The notes under the pieces: generated by a model
Told to the model about the DNA's origin: nothing
The model's input: only the letters and a program-made list of their open reading frames with translations
Database searches by the model: none
Part shown: in pieces, positions 1-8,961 of the stretch
How positions within the stretch are numbered: position 1 is the first letter of the stretch
How the letters are laid out: each line of letters opens with the position of its first letter
NCBI GenBank assembly: GCA_023411175.1
Contig: JAEYPB010000046.1
Span: 30,116 to 94,115 of the forward strand
Length of the DNA: 64,000 nt
Origin: Bacillota bacterium
GTDB taxonomy: Bacteria; Bacillota; Clostridia; Christensenellales; Aristaeellaceae
Direction of reading: 5' to 3'
Made by a program: the position numbers and the translations under genes

Positions 1-2
1 CC

Positions 3-872
3 CGGAAGAAGACCCACACGTTGGGCATCATCCTTCCGCTGATCGAGAACCCGTTCTACTCCATGATGTGCATCGCGCTGCAGCAGGAGGCGGAGCGGCT
101 CAATTATTCCACCCTCCTGTTCCAGATCGCCCGGGGGACCATGCTCACGCCGGATTTCACCGATCAGCTCATCGCCCGCAGGCTGGACGGGGTGATCTTC
201 TCCGGCGACGTGACCGATGCCTCCTCAAACGACCTGGCGCTGGACTGCATGCGCAGGCTCCGGCGACAGATGCCGCTGGTGGCCATCAATCTGCGGGAGG
301 TGAGCCACGAGCTGCCCTGCCTGATTACGGAACTTGCCGCCTGTTCGTCGCTGGCCATACGGCACCTGACGAAGCTGGGGCACCGCCGCATCGCGCTTCT
401 GGGCGGCGTGGGCGACGCACAGCTCCCCAACACGCGCGAGCAGGGGTATATCGATGAAATAACGCGGCTGGGACTTGAGGTCTATCCGCTGACCGTGGGC
501 GAAGCGCCGCTGGACGGCGAAGCCTGCGTATCCAGCCTCTTCGCGCAGCTTGGCGGGCGGGAACGGCCCACGGCGCTGATCGCCTTCAACGATTTGGTGG
601 CGATGGGCGCGCTTCGGCAGCTTCGCCGCATGGGGCTGCGCGTGCCGGAGGACATCGCGCTGGTGGGCTGCGACAACCAGTTCTTTGCCCGCTACACCGA
701 TCCGCCGCTGACCACGCTGGACCTGCATATTGAAGAGACGGGCAGGCTGGCGATGAACCTCCTGGTCAGCGCCCAGAGCGCGGACCTGGACGGCTTCGCG
801 CAGCACTTCGAGCCCACGCTGATCGTGCGGGAGTCCTGCGGCTTCATGGCGGACAGCCGCCGGGAACCATAA
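3..872 (+). CDS. LacI-family transcriptional regulator, 5' end outside the window
   Basis: The reading frame is open to the left edge (R-K-K-T-H-T before L-G-I-I-L-P), so the N-terminal LacI helix-turn-helix lies outside the window. What remains is the periplasmic-binding-protein-like sensor domain: the opening strand GIILPLIENPFY, the GHRRIALLGG strand near the middle, and the P-T-A-L-I-A-F-N-D segment followed by VPEDIALVGCDNQ typical of LacI/GalR effector domains. Such proteins are sugar-responsive repressors or activators. It ends 17 bp before the GH95 fucosidase start, so it probably controls that gene and the sugar transport locus. The ligand is not readable from the sequence. Confidence 0.9.
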   Translation, partial: RKKTHTLGIILPLIENPFYSMMCIALQQEAERLNYSTLLFQIARGTMLTPDFTDQLIARRLDGVIFSGDVTDASSNDLALDCMRRLRRQMPLVAINLREVSHELPCLITELAACSSLAIRHLTKLGHRRIALLGGVGDAQLPNTREQGYIDEITRLGLEVYPLTVGEAPLDGEACVSSLFAQLGGRERPTALIAFNDLVAMGALRQLRRMGLRVPEDIALVGCDNQFFARYTDPPLTTLDLHIEETGRLAMNLLVSAQSADLDGFAQHFEPTLIVRESCGFMADSRREP

Positions 873-889
873 AGAAAGGGGCTGTGTTC

Positions 890-3205
890 ATGCGCTCTCT
901 CTGGTATGAAAAATGCGCCGTCCACTGGGAGGAGGCGCTGCCGCTTGGCAACGGACGGCTGGGGGCGATGGTTTTCGGAAACCCCGTCCACGAGCGCGTC
1001 GCGCTGAACGAAGATACCCTCTGGTCCGGCTACCCGAAGGACGCCTGCAATCCGGCTGCCGCCAGTCACTTCGCCGAGGCTCGCGCCCTCGCCCTCGCCG
1101 GGCGCTTCCGCGAGGCGCAGCTTCTGATCGAGAGTAGGATGTTGGGCGGCTTCACCCAGTCCTATCTGCCGCTGGGCGACCTTCTGATCGACTTTTTGGA
1201 CGTTGGCCCCGTCACAGGCTACCGCCGCTTTCTGAACCTCGACGCCGCGACCCACCTGACCCGCTTTACCCGCACCGGCGTCGGTTATGAAATGGAAGTT
1301 TTCGCGTCCCATCCCGCCCAGGCGCTGTTTTTGCGCCTTTCGGCGGACACACCCGGCGCGCTGGACTTTACCCTCCGGCTGAACAGCCCGCTCCGGCATG
1401 AAGTCCGCGCGGCGGGACTCCGGATCGACATGGACGCCCTCGCGCCCTCCGACGTCGTCCCCTCCTATCTCGACTGCGATGACCCGATCCGGTATTTCGA
1501 CGAATCGGAGAAGCGCGGCATGCGCTGCCGGGCGTCCGCGCTTCTACGCCTTGACGGCGGGCGCTGCGCGGCGGAGGGCGGCGCGCTCACCGTGTCGGGC
1601 GCAACGTCCGCGGTGGTGGTGCTGGCCGCGCGAACCAGCTTCGCGGGCTATAACAGCCACCCATACCTGAACGGCGCGGACGAGGCCGCGCTGGTGGAAG
1701 CGGACCTCGCAGCGCTTGCGAACCTCTCCTTTGATGATGCCAGAGACGCTCACGCCCTCGACCACGGCGCGCTTTTTCGCCGCGCCCGGCTGCGCCTCGA
1801 AGGCGGGAGGTACGACCACCTGCCCACCGACGAGCGGCTCCGGCAACTGCCGGAGCACCCGGACGACAACGACCTGTGCGCGCTGGTGTTCGACTATGCC
1901 CGCTACCTGATGATCGCCGCGTCCCGCCCCGGCACGCAGCCGATGAACCTGCAGGGCATCTGGAACCAGGATCTTCGGGCGGTCTGGAGCTGCAACTACA
2001 CGATCAACATCAACACCCAGATGAACTACTGGCCTGCGGAAAAAGCGAACCTCGCGGAGCTTCACGAGCCGCTGTTCGACCTCATCGAACGCCTGTCGGT
2101 CACCGGGCAGCAGGCGGCCCGCCTCCACTACGGCGCGCGGGGCGCGGTGGCACACCACAACACCGACATCTGGGCGCTGGCGAACCCGGTGGGCGAAACC
2201 TACCGGGGCTTTGCGGGCTGCGCGTTCTGGCCGATGGGCTTCGGCTGGCTGTGCCGTCACCTTCTGGAGCACTACCGCTACGGCGGCGACCGGGAATTCC
2301 TGAAAGCGAGGGCGCTTCCTGCGCTTCGGCTTTCGGCAAGGTTCTATCTAGACGCGATGGCGGAGGAAGGCGGACAGCGGTTCTTCACACCCGCCACGTC
2401 GCCGGAGAACACCTTCGTCCACGAGGGAGAGATCGTCAAGGTGGCGAAGCGCGCCGCGATGAGCGACCAGATCGCCCGGGAGGTGCTCACAGGCTACCTC
2501 TTTGCGCTGGAAGCGCTTTCGTTTACGGAGCCGATGGCCCAGGAGGCGCGCGCCGCGCTCGCCGAAATCCCGGCGCCGGAGGTCGCCCCGTCCGGGCGGC
2601 TCATGGAATGGGACGCGGAATACGAGGAAAATGAGCCGCGGCACCGCCATGTATCCCATCTGTACGGGCTCTACCCCGCCGATCTGATCCCGCCGGAGGG
2701 TGCGCTGGCGGACGCCTGCCGAAGAACCCTCGAGGCCCGGGGCGACGACGGCACCGGCTGGAGCCTGGGCTGGAAAATATGCCTTTGGGCGCGGCTGAAA
2801 GACGGCGACCGGGCTCTAAAGCTGCTCCGGCGGCAGCTGAAACTGGTGGAGCCGGGGAGCGAAATGAACCTGACCGACGGCGGCAGCTACATGAGCCTGC
2901 TGGACGCCCATCCGCCCTTTCAAATCGACGGCAATTTCGGCGCATGCGCCGGGATTCTTGAAATGCTGCTTCAGTGCAGGGGCGACGAAATCGAACTTCT
3001 GCCCGCCCGCCCGGCGGCGTGGCGGTCCGGCAGCGCGCGGGGCCTTCGCGCCCCCGGCGCGCTGGTGGACTTCGACTTCAGGGACGGCCGGGTGACGCGG
3101 GTAAAAGTCCTGCGCCTCGACCGCCGGACGCTGTGCATAAAAGTCGGCGGGGCCTGCCTGTCCTCGCTGCCGGAAGATCCCGCCGAGGTGGAATGGCATT
3201 TATAG
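890..3205 (+). CDS. GH95 family alpha-L-fucosidase
   Basis: About 771 residues, the usual length for family GH95 (inverting alpha-1,2-L-fucosidases, some alpha-L-galactosidases). Family motifs are intact: the N-terminal W-x-EALPLGNGRLGAMVFG block; NYTININTQMNYWPAE near residues 368-383, holding the two Asn residues that assist catalysis; SPEN near residue 503 with the general-acid Glu; and HPPFQIDGNFG near residue 673 with a catalytic-site Asp. No signal peptide is visible, so it should act in the cytoplasm on imported oligosaccharides. ATG 890 is preferred to GTG 884 because AGAAAGGGG ends 8 nt upstream of it. It follows the LacI regulator closely. Confidence 0.93.
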   Translation: MRSLWYEKCAVHWEEALPLGNGRLGAMVFGNPVHERVALNEDTLWSGYPKDACNPAAASHFAEARALALAGRFREAQLLIESRMLGGFTQSYLPLGDLLIDFLDVGPVTGYRRFLNLDAATHLTRFTRTGVGYEMEVFASHPAQALFLRLSADTPGALDFTLRLNSPLRHEVRAAGLRIDMDALAPSDVVPSYLDCDDPIRYFDESEKRGMRCRASALLRLDGGRCAAEGGALTVSGATSAVVVLAARTSFAGYNSHPYLNGADEAALVEADLAALANLSFDDARDAHALDHGALFRRARLRLEGGRYDHLPTDERLRQLPEHPDDNDLCALVFDYARYLMIAASRPGTQPMNLQGIWNQDLRAVWSCNYTININTQMNYWPAEKANLAELHEPLFDLIERLSVTGQQAARLHYGARGAVAHHNTDIWALANPVGETYRGFAGCAFWPMGFGWLCRHLLEHYRYGGDREFLKARALPALRLSARFYLDAMAEEGGQRFFTPATSPENTFVHEGEIVKVAKRAAMSDQIAREVLTGYLFALEALSFTEPMAQEARAALAEIPAPEVAPSGRLMEWDAEYEENEPRHRHVSHLYGLYPADLIPPEGALADACRRTLEARGDDGTGWSLGWKICLWARLKDGDRALKLLRRQLKLVEPGSEMNLTDGGSYMSLLDAHPPFQIDGNFGACAGILEMLLQCRGDEIELLPARPAAWRSGSARGLRAPGALVDFDFRDGRVTRVKVLRLDRRTLCIKVGGACLSSLPEDPAEVEWHL

Positions 3206-3211
3206 CGGTTC

Positions 3212-3979
3212 TTACTGCTCCGGGTTTTTCTCCCTTCGGAACCGCTGGGGGCTGACGCCGGTGGTCTGGCGAAAGACGCGGGTGAAGTAGTTCTGATCCG
3301 GATAGCCCACCCGCTGGGCGATTCTGCGGACCGGCTCGTCCGGCAGGAGCATCAGAAGGCGCTTTGCCTCGTTCATCCGCTGCAGGATTTGATACCGCTG
3401 CGGCGGCGTACCGAAGCGCTTGCTGAACAGGCGGGACACGTAGTTGGGGTGGTAGTTCGTGCGGGCGATCAGCTCCGCAAACTGAATCTCCTCAAAAGCG
3501 TGATCCCGAATGTAGGCCCCCAGCTGTTCGATCACGCCGTCAACGCCGGCTTCCTCCGCCGTGGCCAGCTCGCTTTTCAGCTCACCGCGCCGCTCCTCCA
3601 GCTTTTCCCGGATGCGGACGAGGGCCTGCCGAAGCTCTTCCTCGGAAACCGGCTTCAAAAGGTACTCGCATACGCCCAGCCGGAGGGCCGTGCGCGCGTA
3701 CTCAAAGTCCCCGTACCCGCTGATCAGCGCGCATTCCAGCCGGGGCTGCTGCTCGCGCACCCGCCGGATCAATTCGATCCCGTCCATGACCGGCATGCGG
3801 ATATCGGTGACCACGAGGTCCGCCCCCGCATCCGCCAGAATGTCCAGCGCCTCCTGCCCGTTATCCGCGCAGCCGATCACCCGAAAGCCGCAGTCCAGCT
3901 GGTCGATCTTCCGGCACATCCGCTCGAGCAGGAGCGGCTCATCCTCGCACACCACGACCCGATAGAAGTGCTCATCCAT
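3212..3979 (-). CDS. Response regulator, YesN type (receiver + AraC HTH)
   Basis: About 255 residues. The receiver begins RVVVCEDEP (acidic pocket), has the phospho-acceptor Asp in DLVVTDIRMPVMDG near residue 57, and the conserved Lys in EYLLKPVSEEE. The C-terminal third is an AraC-type double HTH (NYHPNYVSRLFSKRFGTPP and the signature GYPDQNYFTRVFRQTTGVSP). The start at MDEHF overlaps the end of the kinase gene by 8 bp, so the two form one operon. In Clostridia such pairs usually control adjacent sugar ABC transporters; here the divergent binding-protein gene at 5867 is the likely target. A longer frame begins at 4036, but it would overlap the kinase gene by more. Confidence 0.93.
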   Translation of the reverse strand: MDEHFYRVVVCEDEPLLLERMCRKIDQLDCGFRVIGCADNGQEALDILADAGADLVVTDIRMPVMDGIELIRRVREQQPRLECALISGYGDFEYARTALRLGVCEYLLKPVSEEELRQALVRIREKLEERRGELKSELATAEEAGVDGVIEQLGAYIRDHAFEEIQFAELIARTNYHPNYVSRLFSKRFGTPPQRYQILQRMNEAKRLLMLLPDEPVRRIAQRVGYPDQNYFTRVFRQTTGVSPQRFRREKNPEQ

Positions 3980-5732
3980 GACCGCTCTGCTCCGTTCTTT
4001 TCGCACGGGGGCTGCCGACGCTGACCGTCGAGCCACCGCCGTCCATGTTTTGTATATGGAAGAGGAAATCCCCGCCCTGATACAGGTTCAGCCGCATCGC
4101 GATGTTGACAAGCCCCATCCCGTCAATCTTGAGGGACGGCAGCACCCCCGTGCGGCGTACCCGCTCCACGCCCGCCGTCAGCCCTTCCAGCGTTGCGGCG
4201 TCGAAGCCCGGGCCGTCGTCGCGCACATCGGCCCGCCAGCCGTCCGCGCCGAGCCTCGAAAGCGAGAGCTTCACCCGCCAGGGCGCTCTGCCCGCGCAGC
4301 CGTACTTAACCGCGTTTTCAACGAGGGGCTGAATGGAAAGCTTGGGTACCTCGAGATCCCCCGGAAGCCCGCCGTCGTCCAGCTCAAAGCGCAGCTTTTC
4401 GCCGTAGCGCACGCGCATCAGCGCCATATAGTCCCGAACGTGCTTCAGTTCGTCCGACAGCGCGACCATCGGGCTCTCGTCCGACGCCACGTACCGGAGC
4501 ATGCGGCTCATGCCCTCGATCATCCGTTCGGCGCGCTTCAGGTCGCCGGTTTCCACCAGCGCCTGCAAATTTCCCAGTGCGTTGTGCAGAAAATGCGGGT
4601 TCATCTGGGACTGCAGCGCCATCATGCGCGATTCCATCTCCCGCTCCCGCGCCTGCAAAAGGTCGTTCACCGAGCGGGACAGGTCCTTTTTCAGGTGCTC
4701 AAAGGCGCCGTCCAGCGCGTGGAGCTCGTCGAGGTCGGTATCCGCGGGGCTGGCGCCCTCCCCCGGCTCCAGCGAAAACGCGCGCATCCGCGCCGCCAGA
4801 ACGCCGATTGGACGGGTGAACTGCCGGGACAGGATGTACGAAAACACCATCGTCACGCCCAGAAGCGCCAGCGTAATGCCGATGGTCAGGAACATCATCT
4901 GCACAAGGGGGCGCATCACCTCACCCCGATCGCGCACGGTGACGATCGTCCACCCCGTGAGATCCGACTTCCGCCATGCCGCCAGCACGGGCGCGCCGCC
5001 CTTCTCCGCCTCGGCGACGCCAGCCCTCTGCCCGCCCGACACCAGACGCTTGACGGACTCATCCAGCGCGCCGCCGAAGGGGTACATCACCCGGCCGTCC
5101 CCATCCAGGAGGTATGCGGAGTCTGAGGGCTCCGAAATCAGCGGCATCAGCGCGCTCCGGGCGTCGACAACCACCTCCACCACCCCCAGCGCCTGTCTGG
5201 AGGTCAGCTTGAACACGCGGCGAAGCGCGATCACATAGCTCCGCTTGCTAAGGGAGAGGTCCCGAAAGGGCGAGGAGATCACCTTGCTTCCGTCCGCCGA
5301 GCGCACCCCGTCCATCCAGGTGAGCGCCTCCCGGTCGAAGGGGTACTGGCCGTTGACCATGCCGGAGGCGAGCATCTGTCCGCGCTCCGGGTAAAGCCGG
5401 ATCTGGATGACCGGGAACATGGTGCCGTTGATGGCCACCAGCTGCTCCGAGGCACGGTTCAGCTCCGTGTGGGTGAGGGCGCCGTTCCGGTTCAGCTTCT
5501 GCATCGCCTCGCGAATCAGCGTGGAATAGGTGATGTTGACTGAAACGGCATTGGCGGTGGCAATGGATTGATCGAAAGCGCCGAGATCCGATCGGGCGGT
5601 CTCCTCCAGCGCGGCGTAGGCGGTGCGCTTGAGCGTGGGACTAACGGCAAAGTACAGGCAGAGGAAGACGGCCAGCGCAACGCACACCGTCAGAACCGAG
5701 AACCACAGAAAGAGCCGGTTGGCGATCCGCAC
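3972..5732 (-). CDS. Sensor histidine kinase, YesM type
   Basis: About 586 residues. It has an N-terminal membrane segment (LFLWFSVLTVCVALAVFLCL), an extracellular sensor region of about 250 residues, a second membrane segment (MFLTIGITLALLGVTMVFSYIL), a HAMP linker, the phospho-acceptor motif MNPHFLHNALGNLQ of the His_kinase/LytS-YesM class, and an ATPase domain with LSIQPLVENAVKYG and DDGPGF. It should sense an extracellular ligand, probably a sugar, and phosphorylate the regulator encoded just downstream. GTG 5732 is chosen because AGGAGG lies 8 nt upstream; TTG 5738 would abut the ribosome binding site. It is divergent from the sugar-binding protein gene. Confidence 0.92.
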   Translation of the reverse strand: MRIANRLFLWFSVLTVCVALAVFLCLYFAVSPTLKRTAYAALEETARSDLGAFDQSIATANAVSVNITYSTLIREAMQKLNRNGALTHTELNRASEQLVAINGTMFPVIQIRLYPERGQMLASGMVNGQYPFDREALTWMDGVRSADGSKVISSPFRDLSLSKRSYVIALRRVFKLTSRQALGVVEVVVDARSALMPLISEPSDSAYLLDGDGRVMYPFGGALDESVKRLVSGGQRAGVAEAEKGGAPVLAAWRKSDLTGWTIVTVRDRGEVMRPLVQMMFLTIGITLALLGVTMVFSYILSRQFTRPIGVLAARMRAFSLEPGEGASPADTDLDELHALDGAFEHLKKDLSRSVNDLLQAREREMESRMMALQSQMNPHFLHNALGNLQALVETGDLKRAERMIEGMSRMLRYVASDESPMVALSDELKHVRDYMALMRVRYGEKLRFELDDGGLPGDLEVPKLSIQPLVENAVKYGCAGRAPWRVKLSLSRLGADGWRADVRDDGPGFDAATLEGLTAGVERVRRTGVLPSLKIDGMGLVNIAMRLNLYQGGDFLFHIQNMDGGGSTVSVGSPRAKRTEQSGHG

Positions 5733-5754
5733 GGACAACCCCTCCTTTTGTCCT

Positions 5755-5783
5755 ATTATAGTGCAGATGTTTGATTTGTGCTA
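5755..5783 (-). promoter_or_regulatory. Possible promoter of the kinase/regulator operon
   Basis: A perfect TATAAT on the minus strand (ATTATA at 5755-5760) lies about 20 bp upstream of the kinase start. The -35 region is weak, so only the -10 is well supported. Together with the site at 5827 it forms a divergent control region. Confidence 0.4.
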
Positions 5784-5824
5784 TTCGTTTTTTAATCAGG
5801 TGCATAGAATTTTTATAACAGTTT

Positions 5825-5832
5825 GCTATAAT
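5825..5832 (+). promoter_or_regulatory. Extended -10 promoter for the sugar-binding protein gene
   Basis: TGCTATAAT is an extended -10 box about 34 bp before the start, followed by a strong TAGGAGGG ribosome binding site at 5852-5860. No good -35 is visible, which is common for extended -10 or activator-dependent promoters and fits activation by the neighbouring AraC-type response regulator. Confidence 0.5.
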
Positions 5833-5866
5833 TTTAGCGTATCAATCTATTATAGGAGGGCTGTTC

Positions 5867-7147
5867 ATGAAGAAGCTAGTCGCACTCATCGTTTGCGCGC
5901 TCCTCGTGCTTACGCCGATGGCGGCGTTGGCGGAGAACATCACGCTCACCATGCAGGCATCCAGCGGTTGGACCGACGAGGCCGACGAGTACCTGGCGGA
6001 GAAGTTCTTCGAAGAAACCGGTATCCGGATCGAGTTCCAGGTCGTCCCGGCGGATCAGCACCACGACCTGCTCAAAACCAAGCTCAACGCGGGCGAAGCC
6101 CCGGACATCTTCTGGATTCAGGCCAGCCCGCTGAACATCTACGGCGAACTGGACCCCGCCAAGAACTGCCTGGACATGACCGGCGCCGAGTGGGCCGGCA
6201 ATCTGCCCGCCGCCCGCCTCGAGGCGGTCATCAACGACGGCAAGCTCTACGGCCAGGCCATCTGGAACAAGTCCATCTCTTTCCCGGTCATCTACAACAA
6301 GACGCTCTTCAAAGAACTGGGCCTCGAAGTGCCCGTGACGTTTGAAGCGTTCAAGGCTGTCTGCCAGAAGATCAAGGATTCCGGCGTCGTGCCGGTCTAC
6401 GAGTACATCGCCGACGGCTGGCACCAGGGCCTCATCGTCTGCCATGTGGGCGGCCGCATTGAGCAGCTGATGCCGGACGCCATCGAGAAGCTCAACACCA
6501 ACCAGATCAAGCTGAAGGAAACCCCGTTCCTGGACGCGCTGAACCAGGCCAAGGAGCTCGTGGACCTGGGCTACTACGGCGAGGACTACATCTCCAACAT
6601 CGGCAACGACACCAACGAGGTGCTGGTGAACCGCGAATACGCGATGGTCGTGGGCATGGGCAACATCGAGGCCATCAAGCGCGACTATCCGGACGCCACC
6701 GACGAGTTCGGCATGTTCCTGATCCCGCTGCTCGACAACCACACCTCCCAGTCCGACCCCTACGGCCCGGCGAAGTTCGCCAGCGCCAACACCAAGTACC
6801 CGGACGCCGTCAAGTCCTACTTCGCCTTCCTGATGCGGCCGGAAAACCTCCAGTACAAGCTGGACAACGCCGCCGACGGCTGGACGACGCTGGACGTGAC
6901 CGAGACCGCGGGCGTCACCCAGAACTATTCCGAAGCCGAGAAGGAACTGATGTCCACCCTGACCGACGCGGATTACGGCGTGGTGTTCCAGAACCGCGTG
7001 AAGTACTTCAACGACCAGTGGATGGAGTACTGCAAGGATCTGACCAGCCTGTTCCTGGGCGAGATGACCGCCGAGCAGGTGTGCGACTCCATCGACGAGC
7101 GCCGCGCCACGATGGCCAAGGCCCAGGGCGACACCGCCTGGCAATAA
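5867..7147 (+). CDS. ABC transporter sugar-binding protein (family 1)
   Basis: 426 residues. The signal peptide MKKLVALIVCALLVLTPMAALA is followed by EN, and there is no lipobox Cys, unlike most Gram-positive binding proteins. The mature part resembles extracellular solute-binding protein family 1 (maltose/multiple-sugar class): WTDEADEYLAEKFFEETGI, KTKLNAGEAPDIFWIQ, the hinge-type AIWNKSISFPVIYNK, and the VGMGN strand. It should capture an oligosaccharide and deliver it to the two permeases encoded downstream. No ATPase gene lies in the cluster, so a shared MsmK-type ATPase elsewhere is expected. A 12-bp hairpin separates it from the permease genes. Confidence 0.93.
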   Translation: MKKLVALIVCALLVLTPMAALAENITLTMQASSGWTDEADEYLAEKFFEETGIRIEFQVVPADQHHDLLKTKLNAGEAPDIFWIQASPLNIYGELDPAKNCLDMTGAEWAGNLPAARLEAVINDGKLYGQAIWNKSISFPVIYNKTLFKELGLEVPVTFEAFKAVCQKIKDSGVVPVYEYIADGWHQGLIVCHVGGRIEQLMPDAIEKLNTNQIKLKETPFLDALNQAKELVDLGYYGEDYISNIGNDTNEVLVNREYAMVVGMGNIEAIKRDYPDATDEFGMFLIPLLDNHTSQSDPYGPAKFASANTKYPDAVKSYFAFLMRPENLQYKLDNAADGWTTLDVTETAGVTQNYSEAEKELMSTLTDADYGVVFQNRVKYFNDQWMEYCKDLTSLFLGEMTAEQVCDSIDERRATMAKAQGDTAWQ

Positions 7148-7178
7148 CATAACGCCATCCGTTTGACCCATCCTAAAA

Positions 7179-7206
7179 GGGGGACGAGGGGCAGCCCTCG
7201 TCCCCC
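7179..7206 (+). other. Intergenic stem-loop between binding protein and permease genes
   Basis: Perfect 12-bp GC-rich stem (arms 7179-7190 and 7195-7206) with a GCAG loop and no U-run afterwards. Such hairpins commonly stabilise the binding-protein message or partly terminate transcription, giving more binding protein than permease. Confidence 0.7.
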
Positions 7207-7260
7207 GCTTAAGCTGAAAACTGACGTTTCAGCGCCCCGAAAGAATCATGGAGGCGGCCC

Positions 7261-8133
7261 ATGCAAAAAAGAGTCTATCCGCTGTACTTCGTCCTTCCGG
7301 CGCTTCTTCTGTACACGGCGCTGTACATCTACCCCAGCCTCGTGGGCGTGGGCTATTCGTTCACGGACTGGAACCGCTACACGAGCGATGTGAACTTCGT
7401 CGGCCTTGAAAACTTTAAAAACATCTTCTTCTCCAACAAGCCTTACCTGCGCTACATCACCAACACGCTGATGTTCACCGCGTTTTCGAACGTGGTCAAG
7501 ATCGTCCCGGCGCTGTTTCTGGCGCTGATGCTGGTTTCGGGCATGCGGGGCATGAACGTGTACCGCAGCGTCATGTTCTTTCCCTACATCCTGTCCACCC
7601 TCGTGGTCTGCCTGATCTTTCAGGCGATGATGTCGCCCCGGAACGGCCTCATCAACGGAATGCTGCGCGCGGTCGGCCTCACCTCCTGGGCGCAGAAATG
7701 GCTGGCCGACCCCAAATGGGTGTGGCCTTCGATCTTCTTCGTGGACGCGTGGCGCGGCGTCGGGTACGTGATGACCATCTTCATCGCGGGCCTGCAGTCG
7801 ATCCCGGGCTACTACTACGAGGCGGGTGAAATCGACGGCGCCACCTTCTTCCAGCGCCTCTACTACATCACGCTGCCGATGCTGATGCCGGCGATCATGA
7901 TCAACATCGTCTTCGGCCTGACCTACGGCCTCAAGGTCTTCGACGTGATCTACGCGCTGACCAACGGCGGCCCCGGCCGCATGACCGAGGTGGTCGCCAC
8001 CGCCATCTTCACCGAGATCGGCAGCGGAAACCTGGCGATGGCCTCGGCGCTGTCCACGCTGCAGTTCATCCTCCTGTGCGTCGTCGGCTACTTCGTGATC
8101 CGCGCGATGCTCTCAAAGGCGGTGGAAGCGTGA
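7261..8133 (+). CDS. Sugar ABC transporter permease (MalF/UgpA-like)
   Basis: 290 residues with six predicted membrane segments, starting LYFVLPALLLYTALYIYPSL. The cytoplasmic EAA loop that docks the ATPase is clear near residues 183-208 (YYEAGEIDGATFFQRLYYIT followed by LPML). This is the typical first permease of carbohydrate importers (CUT1). GGAGG at 7251-7255 supports ATG 7261. The stop overlaps the start of the next permease (GTGA), so the two subunits are translationally coupled. Confidence 0.94.
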   Translation: MQKRVYPLYFVLPALLLYTALYIYPSLVGVGYSFTDWNRYTSDVNFVGLENFKNIFFSNKPYLRYITNTLMFTAFSNVVKIVPALFLALMLVSGMRGMNVYRSVMFFPYILSTLVVCLIFQAMMSPRNGLINGMLRAVGLTSWAQKWLADPKWVWPSIFFVDAWRGVGYVMTIFIAGLQSIPGYYYEAGEIDGATFFQRLYYITLPMLMPAIMINIVFGLTYGLKVFDVIYALTNGGPGRMTEVVATAIFTEIGSGNLAMASALSTLQFILLCVVGYFVIRAMLSKAVEA

Positions 8134-8957
8134 GGCGCAGAAAACAGTTCTACGGCGCGCTGAAACAGCTCGTCGCGCTCCTTTTGTGCGCCATCGTGCT
8201 GGTGCCGTTTGCCATCATCGTGGTCAACGCGCTGAAGACCAGCGCCGAGGCCAAGCTGATGCGCCTCACCTGGCCCTCCTCCGGCATTCAATGGGGCAAT
8301 TTTGAAAAGGTCATCGACCGGGGCAATCTGGTCAGCGCTTTTTTCAACAGCGCCCTCTACGCGGTGTCCGGCACCGCGCTGGCGGTGTTCCTGGGCGCGG
8401 CGGCGGCCTTTGTGCTGTCCCGCAGAAAAACCCGGTTGACCGGCACGCTGTACTTTTATCTGGTGATGGGCATCGTGCTGCCGGTCAACATGGCGGCGCT
8501 GATGCAGGTGATGAAGACGCTGAACCTGATGAACAGCCAATTGGGCATCGTTCTTCTGTACGCGGCGATCAACCTGCCCACGGCACTATTCATCGTCCAC
8601 GGCTTTGTAGGCACGATCCCGAGGGAACTTGACGAGGCCGCGCTGATTGATGGCGCGAGCCCGCTCAGGCTCTTCTCCAGCATCATCCTGCCGCTCCTGC
8701 CGCCGGTACTCGTGACGGTGGCGCTCCTGGTGTTCACGGGCATCTGGAACGACTTCCAGTACCCGCTGTACGTGCTGGGCACCACCCGCTACTGGCCGAT
8801 GACGCTGGCCATCTACAATTTCTTCGGCATGTACGAAAACGACTGGAACTACATCTTCGCAGACATCCTTCTGACCTGCGCGCCGGCCTTCCTGTTGTTC
8901 CTCGCCGGGCAGAAGCAGATCATCTCCGGCCTGACCAGCGGCGCGGTGAAAGGGTAA
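8130..8957 (+). CDS. Sugar ABC transporter permease (MalG/UgpE-like)
   Basis: 275 residues, starting with GTG that overlaps the upstream stop by 4 bp. The first membrane segment is LVALLLCAIVLVPFAIIVVN; a conserved periplasmic-side stretch (FFNSALYAVSGTALAVFLGA) follows, and the EAA loop is ELDEAALIDGASPLRLFSSI followed by ILP near residue 167. It is the partner of the preceding permease in a CUT1-type importer. A frame beginning at 8076 lies within the upstream gene and is not used. Confidence 0.93.
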   Translation: MRRRKQFYGALKQLVALLLCAIVLVPFAIIVVNALKTSAEAKLMRLTWPSSGIQWGNFEKVIDRGNLVSAFFNSALYAVSGTALAVFLGAAAAFVLSRRKTRLTGTLYFYLVMGIVLPVNMAALMQVMKTLNLMNSQLGIVLLYAAINLPTALFIVHGFVGTIPRELDEAALIDGASPLRLFSSIILPLLPPVLVTVALLVFTGIWNDFQYPLYVLGTTRYWPMTLAIYNFFGMYENDWNYIFADILLTCAPAFLLFLAGQKQIISGLTSGAVKG

Positions 8958-8961
8958 TGAA

